From Nelumbo lutea (Eukaryota; Streptophyta; Magnoliopsida; Proteales; Nelumbonaceae): a DNA stretch of 64,000 nucleotides. The stretch is from contig JAKGHH010000003.1 of assembly GCA_022828595.1 (NCBI GenBank), positions 18,042,934-18,106,933 on the forward strand, given 5' to 3'. The position numbers were made by a program, and so were the translations under genes. This document shows, one piece after another, positions 25,001 to 36,421 of this stretch (position 1 is its first letter; every line of letters starts with the position of its first letter). The notes under the pieces are model-generated. The model had not been told where the DNA came from, searched no databases, and saw nothing but the letters and a program-made list of their open reading frames with translations.

Positions 25001-26076
25001 CTACCGAAGCCGAACTAGTACTCCGTGACACTCATGAGGGGTTGCGCGGCAGGCACTTGGGGGGCAGAGCCCTTGCCCTGAAAGTGCTTCGACAAGGGTA
25101 TTATTGGCCAACAATGAAGGCAGATGCCATTGAACTCGTTAGAAAATGTGACAAATGTCAAAGACATGCCAATATTCACCACTAACGCACTGCCGACCTC
25201 AAGTATCTCACTAGTCCGTGGCCCTTTGCACAATGGGGCATTGATCTACTCGGGTCATTCCCGCCGGCAATGGGTGGATGGAAGTTCTTAGTGGTAGCAG
25301 TGGACTATTTTACCAAGTGGGTAGAAGTCGAACCCCTCGTAACGATAACAACCCGAAATGTTCAAAATTTCTTTTGGAAAAGCATCGTATGCCAATTCGG
25401 ATTACCCCGAGTATAGATTTTTGACAACAACAAACAGTTCGAAGACATCAAATTCCAAGACTGGTGCCAAGATATGAGAATTCGACAGAACTTTACTTCA
25501 ATCGCACACCCTCAAGCAAACGGTCAGGTAGAAGTCACAAACAGAGCCATCCTCCGCGGATTGAAAGCACGGTTGGACTGAGCTAAAGGATTGTGGGTAG
25601 ATGAACTACCCAGTGTTCTATGGGAATACCGGACCACGGAGAAGACCGTCAGGGGAGAAACACCCTTTAATCTCAACTATAGCACCGAAGCAGTGATTCC
25701 CGCAGAGATCGAAGTGTCTATGCTACGATTAGAGGCATACTACGATCAGACAAACGAAAATGAGCTACGTACCAACCTCGATCTACTCGACGAAGTAAGG
25801 GACCTCACGTACATCAGGATAGCAGCCTACCAGCAGAGAGTAGCTCAGTACTAGGGTCAAGAAGTAGAATCTCCGCGTTGGCAACCTGGTCCTTCGTTAA
25901 GTTATGGTGCCTGAGCCCGGCGCTGGCAAGCTCGGGTCCAACTGGGAAGGCCCTTACCGAGTGAAATGAGTGCTCGGGGAAGGAACATACGAGCTTGAGA
26001 ACCTCGAAGTGAAACAAGTACCTCGGGCATGGAATAGTGTCAACCTAAGGAAGGGCCAGAATACAGAGCTAACATG
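22090..26076 (+). pseudogene. pol of gypsy 1 (protease, RT, RNase H, integrase), broken
   Basis: Protease: RRVLVDSG near 22291-22314. Reverse transcriptase: VLVKKANGKWRMCIDYTNLN near 23087-23146, FGLYCDKVMPFGLKN, and the intact catalytic YVDDMVV near 23420. RNase H: ILHVDGSSNQQGSGAGIVLH near 24369-24428, with NNEAEYEALIDGL. Integrase: zinc module THEGLRGRHLGG..CDKCQRH (25030-25170), core WGIDLLGSFP..VDYFTKWVE (25237-25330), HPQANGQVE near 25510. Breaks include stops near 22364, 22548, 23240, 25185, 25416, 25581 and 25854 and a frameshift near 23500. The longest surviving frame is 23509-24768 (419 codons). Compared with gypsy 2, the RT is similarly conserved but this copy carries more stops. 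Confidence 0.92.
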
Positions 26077-26647
26077 ACCTCGGCACAACAAGATCCAGTT
26101 GCCTCTACGGCATGGGCAGACTCCGAGAATGAGCCACGAGCTACTCCTCCAGCCTAAGAGTTGAAACACCGAACTAATGAAGAAACCTCAGCAGCACACA
26201 AAATTGAGTCACCCCATCAACATGAACCAAGTAATTGCAGCGCCTGAGGTGCAGGCGGCTCAGGCACGAACCTTACAACAAATAGCCCACCTTGGCGTGC
26301 AAAGAGTTGGACCCACTAAGGATAATAGACGGTGACCTACCTCGGGTACAGGTAGGTTGGGCATGCGCCCTACTATGTCCCTCACCCCGACATACACGAG
26401 GCTACCCTTACTAAAAAGTTTGGGGCCACGATGGCCATTAAGGAACACCCACTTCGGAAGTCCAACTCGACAGGTTGACAGCTTGGAGTGAGATAACCGT
26501 CTCGACAAAAATGAATTGCGCAAACTTTTGACAAAAGAAAAAAAAAATTCTTCATTTCGGAAAATTCATTACATAAATTTCATTAAGAACACCTTGATTA
26601 CAAGAAAGAAAAAGGGAAAAGATTAAGTTACAAGTATAAAGAGCAAA

Positions 26648-28757
26648 CTACTTTGGGAGCTTGTTGCCTCTATCAGGAACCCCCTCAGGGACAGTATCTG
26701 GACAAGCATCCTCTGCTTCATCTTCGGTGCCCTCATCTTCGGAATCGGGGTAGAGGTGCCTGATCAGCCACCGACTGAGCTTGAAGCCCTTACAGTAGGC
26801 CTCCATCATCACGTCGTCAAACCTTGAAGAGTTGACGTAGTCAATGATGGCCTGAATCTTCACCTCCTCGAGAGCACCCTCGAAGATTGCAGTCTTCTCT
26901 CTTATGTCTTCCCGGAGGTACCCCACTTCATGCTCCATCTTCCCCTTTGCCTCCTCGAGGCCTTGCACTTCAAACCTCAAGGCATCCCGCTCAGCCTTGA
27001 GCCTGTTCACCTCGAGCCCTAAGGCCTCCTAACCGACCTTGAGGTCGTTCACCTCGGCTCGCAGCTTGTCTTTGTCTCGGGCCAGCTCCCCCTTCTCTGC
27101 CATTAGCACCTCGATGAAGATCTTTTGAGCCGAGGCACCACTCTCCAGACGGTGGACCTGGCAGCGAGCTGCTCTCAACTCAACATGGGCTACGCGAGAT
27201 GACTTCTCAGCCTCCAGAACCCGCCTCAGGTGGCGATCTGATTGAAGGGTCAAGGCGAGAATGGCAGTGTTCACCTACAAAAGGGAAACCAGTCAGGAGG
27301 GAAATAAAAAAAAAAGGAGAGAGAGAGAGAGAAGAGGAACGACTCACCACCATAGTTTGAGTGGTAGCTGGGGCGTTGAGCTGACCAGGAGTGAGTTCAC
27401 CCCACTCGTTGACCTCCCCCGGGTATGCAGCCTGCTTACTCTTCTTCAGGCTACACTTGGCGTTCAGGATGGTTTGGCTCCCTTGACCCGCCGAGCCAGA
27501 AGTCGTCATCTCCACATCACGAGAGGAACTCCCAGAGGTCTTGGCGGCAGCCTCGGCAGGATCAGCCCCGGCAGCAGCAGTTTTGGCCTCGGCAACGCTT
27601 TCATCAGTAAGTCCGGTGGGCTTGACAGCAAGCTCGGTGGGCCTAACGGCATGTCCCATTGACACCTCAGGCCCCTTAGGCACGGCCCCTTCTTCCAAGT
27701 TAACAATAGGCGCGACTACCACCTCGGGCCCTGAGGCTGAAGTCTGCGGAGGTTGGAGCTCAACTGAAGCTCGCGGGGACTCAACGCGCGCCTTCTTGGC
27801 TATGTGTTTCTTCCTCTTCATTTGGCAGAAAAGCTTCTGGTTGTCTATTTTCTCTGCCTCCATGGGACCTGCAGCAAAACACGACATCAGCAACCCAAAG
27901 TAAACATAAGAACAGAAAGCCGAAGTGAAGGAAAACCTACCCGGGCTCAAGCTCGCTTGGACGAGCTTCTTCTCAGAAGTGAAGTCTTTATAATTCAACC
28001 CGAGCTGAGCCAGTGACTGGAGCGCCTTCTTGGTCTTCCCGTCAAGGATGACACCAGGGTCTTGAATGGCTATCCTCCAATCGGTGGGGAAGGGCCACCT
28101 CGTACTGCTCTGTACTACAAAGTAGTCCCGCTTCCAAGCTGGGACTTTGATCGGGAGCTTGTGCATGAATTTGAAACCCGGGCGGGGGGATAGGTAATAG
28201 GACCGCCTATGCCCGGGGAGAGTGCCCGAATCATTCTTCTTTATAGCCAAAATTGTGCTAAGAATATCTAAATCTATAGAGAGGGAGCAATCAAAGCAAA
28301 GAGAGATGGACCCCACCACATTCCGTATGGAGTTTGGGTGGAGTTGGTCCAGGGGGATGTTGAAGTGTACCAACACCTCAACAATCAGAGGGTGAAGAGG
28401 AAGTCGGAGCCCGGCTATCAGTTGTTCCTTGAATATCACGATCTCATTGGGACTGTGCTCCCATGGGAAGTTGCCAGTGGGAAGGCTATACGAGTATTCC
28501 TTAGGGAGGCGAAACCTCTATATGAGGTCCTGAAGCCTCTCCGAAGTCATTATAGAAGGGCCAAACTGGTTTGGCTCCTGAGCTCCGTGGGAGGTGGATG
28601 CCAAGTGACCCGAAGCCACCCGTACTTCGGGTGGCTGGGCAGCGGAGGAGCCACCCCGAGCCGAGGTACCCACCTCGGGCTCGTCAATAAGGCTATCTAC
28701 ACTAGATGATGACGTAGTGAACGAAAGGGAATAAACAAATTGGAAAGGAGGGAGCAA
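26648..28757 (-). pseudogene. Antisense accessory ORF of gypsy 1 (Pfam Transposase_28-like), decayed
   Basis: Reads opposite to gag-pol, between pol and the 3' LTR. The N-terminal part (28757 downward) is Ser-rich. It is followed by one in-frame stop near 28530 and then by LIAGLRLPLHPLIVEVLVHF and LHPNSIRNVVGSI, which match my recollection of the Pfam family 'putative gypsy type transposon'. Two likely introns are visible: GTAGGT..TGCAG near 27870-27943 and GTGAGT..TGTAG near 27275-27350. The C-terminal part is a long coiled coil of Glu/Lys/Arg heptads, one stop near 27030, then an acidic tail (PDSEDEGTEDEAED). Antisense ORFs at this place are known in Tat-lineage elements; their role is not established. 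Confidence 0.8.
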
Positions 28758-29141
28758 GCTCGGGAGAACTCACCAAAAGAAACACAACCGGACTGTGAGA
28801 GCAAGACGAACTGAAAGACCCAAGCTAAGAGACCTCTGATGCGAGCTCAAACACTAACGACGAGAGCTTTGTGGCGAAGAAAATGGCCAAGGGGCCCCCT
28901 ATTTATAGCCACAGCTGCGGGTTCCTCGAGGTGAAAGTGGTTTAGCGCGTTTTTGACGTCCGCAGAGTCCAAATCGCGTGAGATCCGCACGTAAACCAGA
29001 CGTGACTCGAGTCTTTTCTGATCAAACAAGGCACCAAACCGGCCCTGTTGGACGGAGCGCGCGACACAGCGTCATGAAAACCGATGCCAAATGCACTCGG
29101 TGCGTCATGAACTCCCCGCGCTGGGTCACCGCCGCTAGCGC

Positions 29142-29158
29142 AGGGAGTGGGGGGCAAT
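29142..29158 (+). other. Polypurine tract of gypsy 1
   Basis: A purine run (AGGGAGTGGGGGGCAAT) ends directly before the TGATGG start of the 3' LTR. It is the expected plus-strand priming site. Confidence 0.75.
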
Positions 29159-30024
29159 TGATGGGGGGTGATTTGGTCCGACCTCACTGCACGGGTACAC
29201 GTGGGTGTGACCTTGCTCAAACAGCAACTCAGCATTACATTGCAACGAGCGTGAGCATCAGAGGGAAAGTCCCACCGAGTTCGGCTCGGCAACTCGACGA
29301 GTAAACTACTCGCCGGAAGCCGCCTTACTCGCACCTCCTCCCAAAGGTTAAGGCACTTCGGGGGGGTCCCGAGTTCAGGGCGCCCTGACCCCTTTTAAGA
29401 CCCGAGCTCCTCCCAATGGACCTCAGGCCACTCCTAGGCAAGGACGCACCGATCCTTCCTCGAACACCCCAAGGCCCAGGCACCTCGGGTCAACTAGCTC
29501 GGCACAACCGGCTACAAGCGGCCTGTCATTCATAGGATAGCCCAACTCAAGGTAGTTCGGTATACCACAGGAGGGTTTCCTACTCGACCGTAGTACCCGA
29601 CAAATCTGTGGACAGCAGGCATGTCCCTCTCGCCGCGCTTGCCACCTTTAGAATGGTGTCCCGCACCTGACAGATACGTACCTTGCAACGATGGCCCCGC
29701 GCGTCCCACCTCAGCCTTGCCTGTTACGGCTGTGGCAGACTAACAGTGGCGATTATACATGCCCTGTCAGAAGTCAGAGGGCCTGAAGCAACGGAATTCG
29801 GTTATAAGCGACTTATTCTCAAGGAGCAAGTTATCTTTGAATCACCTACGTAACTTTTCACTCTTAGCCTTCGTTCTCCTTTTGCCTCTTGCACACAATA
29901 CTAACTTAAGCATCGGAGCGTTCCCACCGAGAAACCCCCTGGGAGTTCTTTCTCTTTCCTCTCATCTCAGGTACCTCTCAAGAGTCATGCGAACACCAGT
30001 TAGGAGTGACCAGATTACGTTACA
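29159..30024 (+). repeat. 3' LTR of gypsy 1
   Basis: 866 bases starting TGATGGGGGG and ending ..GTTACA, preceded by a polypurine tract. It is collinear with the 5' LTR, with frequent transitions (for example GTTACA against GCTACA at the end), so the insertion is not recent. Confidence 0.88.
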
Positions 30025-30942
30025 TTAATAAACATATGTATTTCTTGAAATTGTTTGTCGAGACAAAAGTTAATAAAAACTATTATATTTCATTTATTAT
30101 CACACGAAGCAAGTAGTTTGTTGGTTGAAGATTGAATTTAAAGTTTGAATATAAGAGTGACTTAGATTTGAATCACACTAGGAGCATTTTTTTTAATAGA
30201 GAAACACAACACAGACTAGAGGCATTGTATATCAATGTGTATCGGTTTGAATCGGTTTGTACCAAATTGATACAATGCTACATGACACTTCAACATATTC
30301 AATAGCACATGTATGCTACATGGCAACATATAGGAATGCTATATGACATTAGGTGCTCCTTGTAACATCATATATGCATGTCACTTGACATTCACACAGT
30401 ACCTTAAAATAATAACGTTTGATGGCCATTTTCTAGGCTAAGAATATGGAACTGTAAAAGGGACATCTTTGTCTGTTAAAAAATTTAAAACTGAACTGTC
30501 CAGTTTTAATTTTTATACATGCTTAACAGAAGCACTCGTAAGTTTAAAAAGGGACATCAATATAATTTTATACATGCTTCACACGTGTAATTTTTTTTTC
30601 TGTTTTTTGGTTAATAATCCATAACTTTTTCCCTGCACCCTGTTTTTCCCCCAAAGTGCTGGTTGCGGGACTTGATTCCGCATCAATGCTGGAATAACCC
30701 AACTAACACACTAACGAGCCAGCCCTCTATTGATTCACACGTATAAAATTCTTATTTTATAGGGAGTATATAAGATATTTTGAGAAGAGAGAAAGACAAT
30801 TGGAAAACTTGTTGTCAAATTAGAAATTATTGGGTTGAAGATCAGTTAGTCATTATTGGGCCTTGTTGGGTCAAACCCAATAAGTCCGCTTAAAATAGAA
30901 TCAGTTCAGGGTTTAGATCCAGACTAAGCCTACCTACCTGTA
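30025..30942. other. Intergenic DNA with resumed minisatellite
   Basis: Units like those left of gypsy 1 (acatgacacttcaacata, catgtatgctacatggca) occur at 30258-30395. The rest is AT-rich with no gene seen. Confidence 0.5.
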
Positions 30943-31262
30943 GGGCTGTCAGGGACCAGATATTGGTGCAATCTGATCTGTTCCAATATGAATCCGTTAC
31001 AGATGAACCAGGTTCAATCCAATCTAATGAATACTTTGGATTATTTTAGGTTAATCCAATTTAATATTTAGACTGTTCAAACCGTTCAATCAGATCGAAT
31101 TCATTATAAATGGACCAAGTTTAATCAAATCCAATAAATATTTTGGATCATTAAATTTGAGACTGTTCCAATTCAATATGTCTTATTGGTCCGTCTAATC
31201 TATTCAAATTGAATTTGATTTGAGATGGTCAATCCCAAACCCAGTCCATTGACAGTCTACCT
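30943..31262. repeat. hAT-type MITE A
   Basis: The ends TAGGGCTGTCAGGGACC (left) and 'cattgacagtcta' (right) form a short TIR of the 'ggtgtcaa' class. Repeated 'ccaatccaat' and 'ttggatt' words fill the interior. 'ctacctac' occurs outside both ends and may be the remains of the target duplication. Confidence 0.55.
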
Positions 31263-31312
31263 ACTTCAACCCGTTAATGACAGCCTCTCTTACTCAAACT
31301 GCTCTATATTCA

Positions 31313-31420
31313 TGTCCACAACACACTATCACTATGTATTAGAAACATCTGCCACAAGGAAGATATTCCTTAAATGCTAGTGTCCTGTGGGTAAGGATGT
31401 GAGAATAATTTATGGGTAAG
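31313..31420. repeat. Foldback repeat copy 8
   Basis: 'cactatgtattagaaacatc' (near 31331) pairs imperfectly with 'agatattccttaaatgctag' (near 31361). Flanking 'ccacaacacac' and 'gtgggtaaggatgtgag' match other copies. Confidence 0.5.
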
Positions 31421-31655
31421 AGATATGAGCTCCAAAATAGATTGGTCTTGTTGTTGGGATGCACATCCTGCATGCAACAGTTACAGTAAAGAGATCCGAA
31501 CTCCACGTGGACTGACATGCCAGCCTTTTGTGGACAGCTCAGGCTGTCGAACATAGACAACCGAAGGTTGAGCCGCTGAGGAGATCCGGCCTCCCAGAAA
31601 ACGCCTTCTGCTTTTATTCTTTAACCAGAGAATGACCCCCTCCCGCCCTCCCGGT

Positions 31656-32000
31656 AAGGGTGTAAATGGACCGATTTTAGATTGGATCAATCCAGTCCAA
31701 AATATTTATTAGATTGGATTGGACCTGGTTCATCCATAATAAATTTGTATTGGATTGGATTAAGTTAATATCTGGTCCATCGATATAAGATAAGAACATA
31801 GGTGTCAATGGATCAGGTTTGGGTTGAAACCAATCTAAATCAAAATGAATTAGAACAGATTGGATGGTCCAAACATTGAATTGGACCGTCCAAAATGGTC
31901 CAAAAATTCATTGGACTGGATTGGACCTGGTCCATTTATAATGGACTAATGGACTCACATTGGATTGTATCGGATTGGACCAAATCCAGTCCAATTGACA
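31656..32000. repeat. hAT-type MITE B with duplicated target
   Basis: The ends 'aagggtgtaaatgg' and 'ccaattgacacc' are inverted. The ten bases CCCTCCCGGT occur immediately outside on both sides (31646-31655 and 32001-32010) and contain the 8-bp target duplication. A second internal 'aggtgtcaatggatcaggt' at 31800 suggests a nested or duplicated copy. Its arms also pair with MITE A over long stretches. Confidence 0.75.
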
Positions 32001-32648
32001 CCCTCCCGGTATTAAGCATGAGGCCAGTATTTTGACATTTTCTTTGATTTATGTATTGCAATAAATTTTTCTATTTTCATTATGTATTGTAATTTTTTTT
32101 TATTTATGCATTTTAATACATTTTGTTTTTTTTCTTTTATGTATTCTAATAAATTTTGTTCGACACCCATTTTTTACCAAAAAAAAAATCTATGTTGTAA
32201 ATTTAGGTAATTATTTGATTTGATTTTTTATGTATAAAATTGTTATTTAATTTAAAAGGTTAAATCAAGTTTTATTTCTAAATAGCACCCCACTTTATAT
32301 TATGAATTCTATATCATTTTAAATGATTTTTTTTTTCTTATTAATAAAGATAATTACCACTAACTTTTTTTGAGAGTGCAAGTAAGTAATAACTACCATT
32401 TGAGTGGATAGAGACATGTCTTATGAATGAATAACCACTTTTATGATGCTCTTTGTCGAAAAATTAGATTGCAAGTATATGAAAGAAAAGCTCTTTTAGA
32501 TGGGTGAAGTTTGTGCTAGACTGATAGGAATATGAGCTGCCACCGAAATACTTAAACAGTTAAACCAACCAAAAAATAAATATTGAGCCTTTTGTGGCAA
32601 AAAAAAATGAAAGAGCAAATTTCCTAAACTACCCTTTAGTTTAGGTAA

Positions 32649-32974
32649 GGTTGCGTTTGGAATTGGTATAAAACGTTATCGGTGTAAAAGTACACCAATG
32701 ACATTATATTGATGGCGTTTTACACTGAACCATGATTAGTGACCATTATATTTTTGAAAAGTGTGATGTGGTCGGTGTAAAGTTTTACATTGCTTTTATT
32801 GATGTAGTATTTACATCAATATGTTTTACATTGAATATTGATTCGTGACATAAAACTTCACTCCTTCCAAATGCAACCAAAGTGGAGTTTTAGGTCGATC
32901 ATGATTACACATTCCCTCCAAATGCCAACAAAATTGAAATAGTATAAATATTTACACCGATTCCAAACGTAGCC
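32649..32974. repeat. Tourist-type (PIF/Harbinger) MITE nested in a Mutator TIR
   Basis: 326 bases starting GGTTGCGTTTGGAATTGG and ending CCGATTCCAAACGTAGCC, an imperfect TIR of about 20 bases. It is flanked on both sides by TAA (32646-32648 and 32975-32977), the TWA target expected of this superfamily. Removing it restores continuous TIR sequence of Mutator-like element 2. Confidence 0.8.
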
Positions 32975-33196
32975 TAATTGACAAACTATACCCTTTTACT
33001 ATTTAACAATTATCTTAAACCACCCCCTTTGTTTCTAACAATTATCGTCATTGAGTATTCATAACAAAAATGATGAAATGTCCTTTTTGCCCTTGGTCTC
33101 TTCGTTATTTAACCTAATTCGCTATTGTTCATTCTCCCTTCCTTTCACCTACTTCTTGGGCCCAAAATCACCTGTTTGTCCATCTCCCTCGCCTGT

Positions 33197-33401
33197 TAGA
33201 CCTGTTCATGGGCCGGGTTCGAGCCGGGCTTTCACTCTATATTAACATATTTTTCTAAGGCCCAAGCCCGAGCCCAACTCGACCATCGAGCCTACAACTT
33301 GGGCCCAAGCCCGACTCTCATAAAAAGCCCAAAGCCCGGGCCTGGGCCCGAGCCTGAAATTCAACCCTTGCTGTTAGCTTGTTACTACTGTTGAAGCAAC
33401 T

Positions 33402-33447
<46 letters not shown>

Positions 33448-33752
33448 AGAAAGAAATTATAAAGAAAAAAATAAAAAATGTATATTTTAAATTATAAATA
33501 TTTATATTTCAATAAATATTATATTATTTATATATTTTATATATTATAATATATAAAATACATATTATGTATTTTATAAAATATATAATGTTGAGTCAGC
33601 CCAGGCTTTTTTGACAAATTCCGAGCCCGATCTGAAACACAGTTGAACTTACTGTGTTAGGCCTGAGGTTAGGCCCATGGACCTAATTACATGACAAACC
33701 CTACCGGGGTGTGGGCCGGGCCATCGGGCTACCTGGCCCATAAACAGGTCTA
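33197..33752. repeat. hAT-type MITE inside Mutator-like element 2
   Basis: TIR: TAGACCTGTTCATGGGCC on the left and GGCCCATAAACAGGTCTA on the right. The flanking octamers TCGCCTGT (33189-33196) and TCGCCGAT (33753-33760) agree at 6 of 8 positions, consistent with an old 8-bp duplication. The interior has 'gggcccgag' repeats and a (GA)n tract at 33404-33444. Confidence 0.75.
33404..33444. repeat. (GA)n microsatellite
   Basis: About 20 perfect GA units. Length polymorphism would be expected. Confidence 0.95.
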
Positions 33753-33792
33753 TCGCCGATAATACATAATACCGAATCTGCTCCTCGGCGCT

Positions 33793-33880
33793 TCACATGT
33801 ACATCTTACCATGCATTGGGATTATAAACTATTTTTTACGGGACATGTTCCCAATGTATAGTGGATGTGCATGTGAGACG
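33793..33880. repeat. Foldback MITE copy 9
   Basis: 'cacatgtacatcttaccatg' (33793) pairs with 'tatagtggatgtgcatgtg' (ending near 33877); 'cattggg' and 'ttcccaatg' form the inner stem. Confidence 0.7.
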
Positions 33881-33899
33881 CCCGTGTGAGGAGCATATC

Positions 33900-35050
33900 C
33901 GGTTCCGTCATACGTCTTTAGTGACATCCAACGGCTGCCCTCGGGACCAGCACGGGATAACTTGCGACGAATCGGGCTCCGTGGCTGGTATTCTTGAATC
34001 AGCGGCTACGGAGTAACAGAAGTCACAGGTGGTGAGAGATGGGAATTTTAACAATGCGCGCAAACCAGAAATGGGACTTGACTCGATACCATGTGAAATG
34101 TAATTATTGCCCTACATTAAACTTTGTGTAGCATTTCAGATCACACTGAAATGCTTCAATACTTCATCTCATCTAAAATCTCGAGAGCTGGCCAAGAAAT
34201 GATGAAGTGTCAACGGAACGACATTTGATTTGTGGTGTCGAACGCGTTGGGGGAGGGAGTTTCTGGATATGGCCGATGGTTCGGAGAGCTGCATTTTGGC
34301 TAAAGTTATTGGACGCAATGATGTGTGGAATTTCTCGCAACCGTCATGAAGTAAACGGAAATTTTGAATTTGTATCAAACGTTGGACTAAGAAAACGAAA
34401 TTTTCCGTTTTCTCTCTCGTTCTCCCCTCTCGTTGCTCTTGCTTGCAGTAGAAGCTCTCGTACTTGGAAGAAGCCAAAGGCAAGGTAACAACCTCATTCG
34501 CTTTTTTTCCTGGTTGTGCTTTCGTATTGTTCTTAGGTTTGCCTTTTTCTTCTTCTTCTTCTTTCGAAAATTTCGCTAAGAAATTCCAAAAAATTTGATT
34601 TCGTTTGTGGTTCATTCTTCATCAGCGAAGGGAGAAGGGATTGAATGGGGAAGGAGCTTGACTGGATTTGGTAAGGAAAGAGATTTGGGACACGTGGCTG
34701 ACTTCTTTTGGGTTTACCCCAATAACCACAGCGAAGAGATCGGGGCAGATCCGAAGCGAGAAAAACGATTTTTGGCACCGAAGCATATGGGGTGAAAGAG
34801 CAACAGTGTTATGTGTCTCCTTGTTTGATAGTGATCCCCGTGAATGCTTCAAATATTTCGTTTCATTTTACTGTCTCCTTGTTTGAATTATAGATATTCA
34901 TGCATATTAGAAGCCGGTGGTCCCATGAAGTTGAATCGGGCATTGAGGAGAGATCAGTTCACAGGATAATATTGAATTTTTAAAAGCTTTATGTATCACA
35001 GAGTGTTATGTGTGTATGGATTTTAACAAAATATCAGTGAATACTAATAT
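33900..35050. other. Interior of Mutator-like element 2, possible captured sequence
   Basis: Overlapping frames occur on both strands (34169-34615 minus, 148 codons, with a Glu/Lys-rich start; 34207-34488 plus). None has a recognised domain. The block has more balanced base composition than its AT-rich surroundings, so a captured host fragment is possible but not shown. Confidence 0.35.
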
Positions 35051-35169
35051 GAGGGGTAGAGCTATTCAATTATCAAAAACATTAAGGGCGGTTTAAGATA
35101 ATAATTAAACAGTAACAATACAATTTATCAATTAATTAAACAGTAAGATAATTTAAACGTTTATTTGGA

Positions 35170-36420
35170 ATGATACCATTGCTCCATAAAATGGTAACAC
35201 ATCAGTGCCATATTGGAAAAATCAGTGTTTTAGTTAATGTCAATGTACTTGGAACCGTTTTTTCATAAAAACTGATGCTCTAAGCCGTGCCTTGGAAATT
35301 GAGAAGGCATGGTTTGGAGCAACACCAAATTTGATATTTTTTCAGATTGAAGCTCATTGCTGTCAATGAAAACATAATGCGACAGTGACATGGATTTCAT
35401 ATAACGGGTATCAGTGTTAAATACAAATATGGAGCATTAATATCGAACAGAATGTATTGCTACTGTTTCAAGAAACGTCCTACCTAAGAGCAACATTTCC
35501 AATAATAAAAAAAAAAAACACCATTTTTTCAAAAAACACCGTTTTCTCTGCAACAACGATGCCAAATATATACTTTGCCCAAAATGAAACGAACAAAAAG
35601 CATCTTAAAGCGTTTTGACCCACAAGAGATGCCAAAATAGGGAAGTAAAACTTCATGGATGAAGAATGTTTTGGTTGTCATTTATTCTTTTTAGTGGGGA
35701 TTGTCATTGTTTTGTTCAAATTGGAGGAACCACGAACCACTGACATTGATGGATGTATAATGTTTGAGACTTGAAAGAGAGCTTCGTTGCGAAAAAAAAC
35801 ATTTAGAAAAAAGTCCAAAAAGACGGCAACTTTCCCCATTTTGGCAGACAGAGGAAAACCAAAACGCATACCATATAAATTGCCTTCTCTTTATTTGACT
35901 TATTTTCTTCACAACCAAAAACTGAAAAAAAAAAGTGTAAAAGAATAGAAAATTTCTTTGTATTATAGAGTTTAACAATCAGAGACAAGGTCGAATTAAT
36001 ATAATCCCACGCCCCTCCATCAGTAGTAATATCAATCAATATATCCCTCTCAAACGAGAGAGATCCCTACAAAGTAAAACAGAGTGTGGGTCCAGCCCCT
36101 GGAAGTAGGAAGGGATTCCTGCAATTCACAAATATGACATAGATCCATGAGAGCACCCCTTAACTCATTTGCGAAAACCAACACACCTTCTAAAACCATA
36201 TTTTACAACGAAGGCAGTGCTTCCTCTTCCCCCATATGAATGTACAAGGGAAAATTGAACTCCCGAATGCTCTAAAAGAAAGAATTCCCAAAACAGATTC
36301 TTGTGTTGTATGGCAAAGGCCGCCTAGAAGGCAAGACAAAGAAGATAAAGATAAAATAACAAGGGGGAAATCTCAATCAGTAAGATCAACTAATACCCTT
36401 GTCATCTTTCCCCTTGTTAA
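35170..36420. other. Intergenic DNA and 3' side of the ELM2/SANT gene
   Basis: No separate gene seen. The part next to 36420 is expected to hold the 3' UTR of the gene on minus. Minus frames at 35678-36039 are F/S/C-rich and overlap each other, as expected by chance. Confidence 0.45.
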
Positions 36421-36421
36421 T

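Larger units (their letters stand above)
19295..30024 (+). mobile_element. Ty3/gypsy retrotransposon 1, Tat-like lineage, inactive
   Basis: About 10.7 kb. The order is 5' LTR, primer-binding site, gag, protease, reverse transcriptase, RNase H, integrase, an antisense ORF, polypurine tract and 3' LTR. That order, and an antisense accessory ORF between pol and the 3' LTR, fit plant Tat-lineage elements. All coding regions are broken by stops and frameshifts. The 5' LTR lacks its first 60-75 bases, so no target duplication can be checked. Confidence 0.9.
32613..35168. mobile_element. Mutator-like element 2 (non-autonomous), with nested MITEs
   Basis: The left TIR (from 32613, interrupted at 32649 by a MITE and resuming at 32975) and the right TIR (about 35055-35168) are inverted repeats. 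They share 'actgtttaa(t/c)..tatcttaaacc(a/g)ccc' and the 'aattgacaaa' type words of the elements at 16944 and 40948. No transposase is encoded. A (GA)n microsatellite, a hAT MITE and a foldback repeat lie inside. Exact ends and a 9-bp duplication could not be fixed. Confidence 0.65.
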
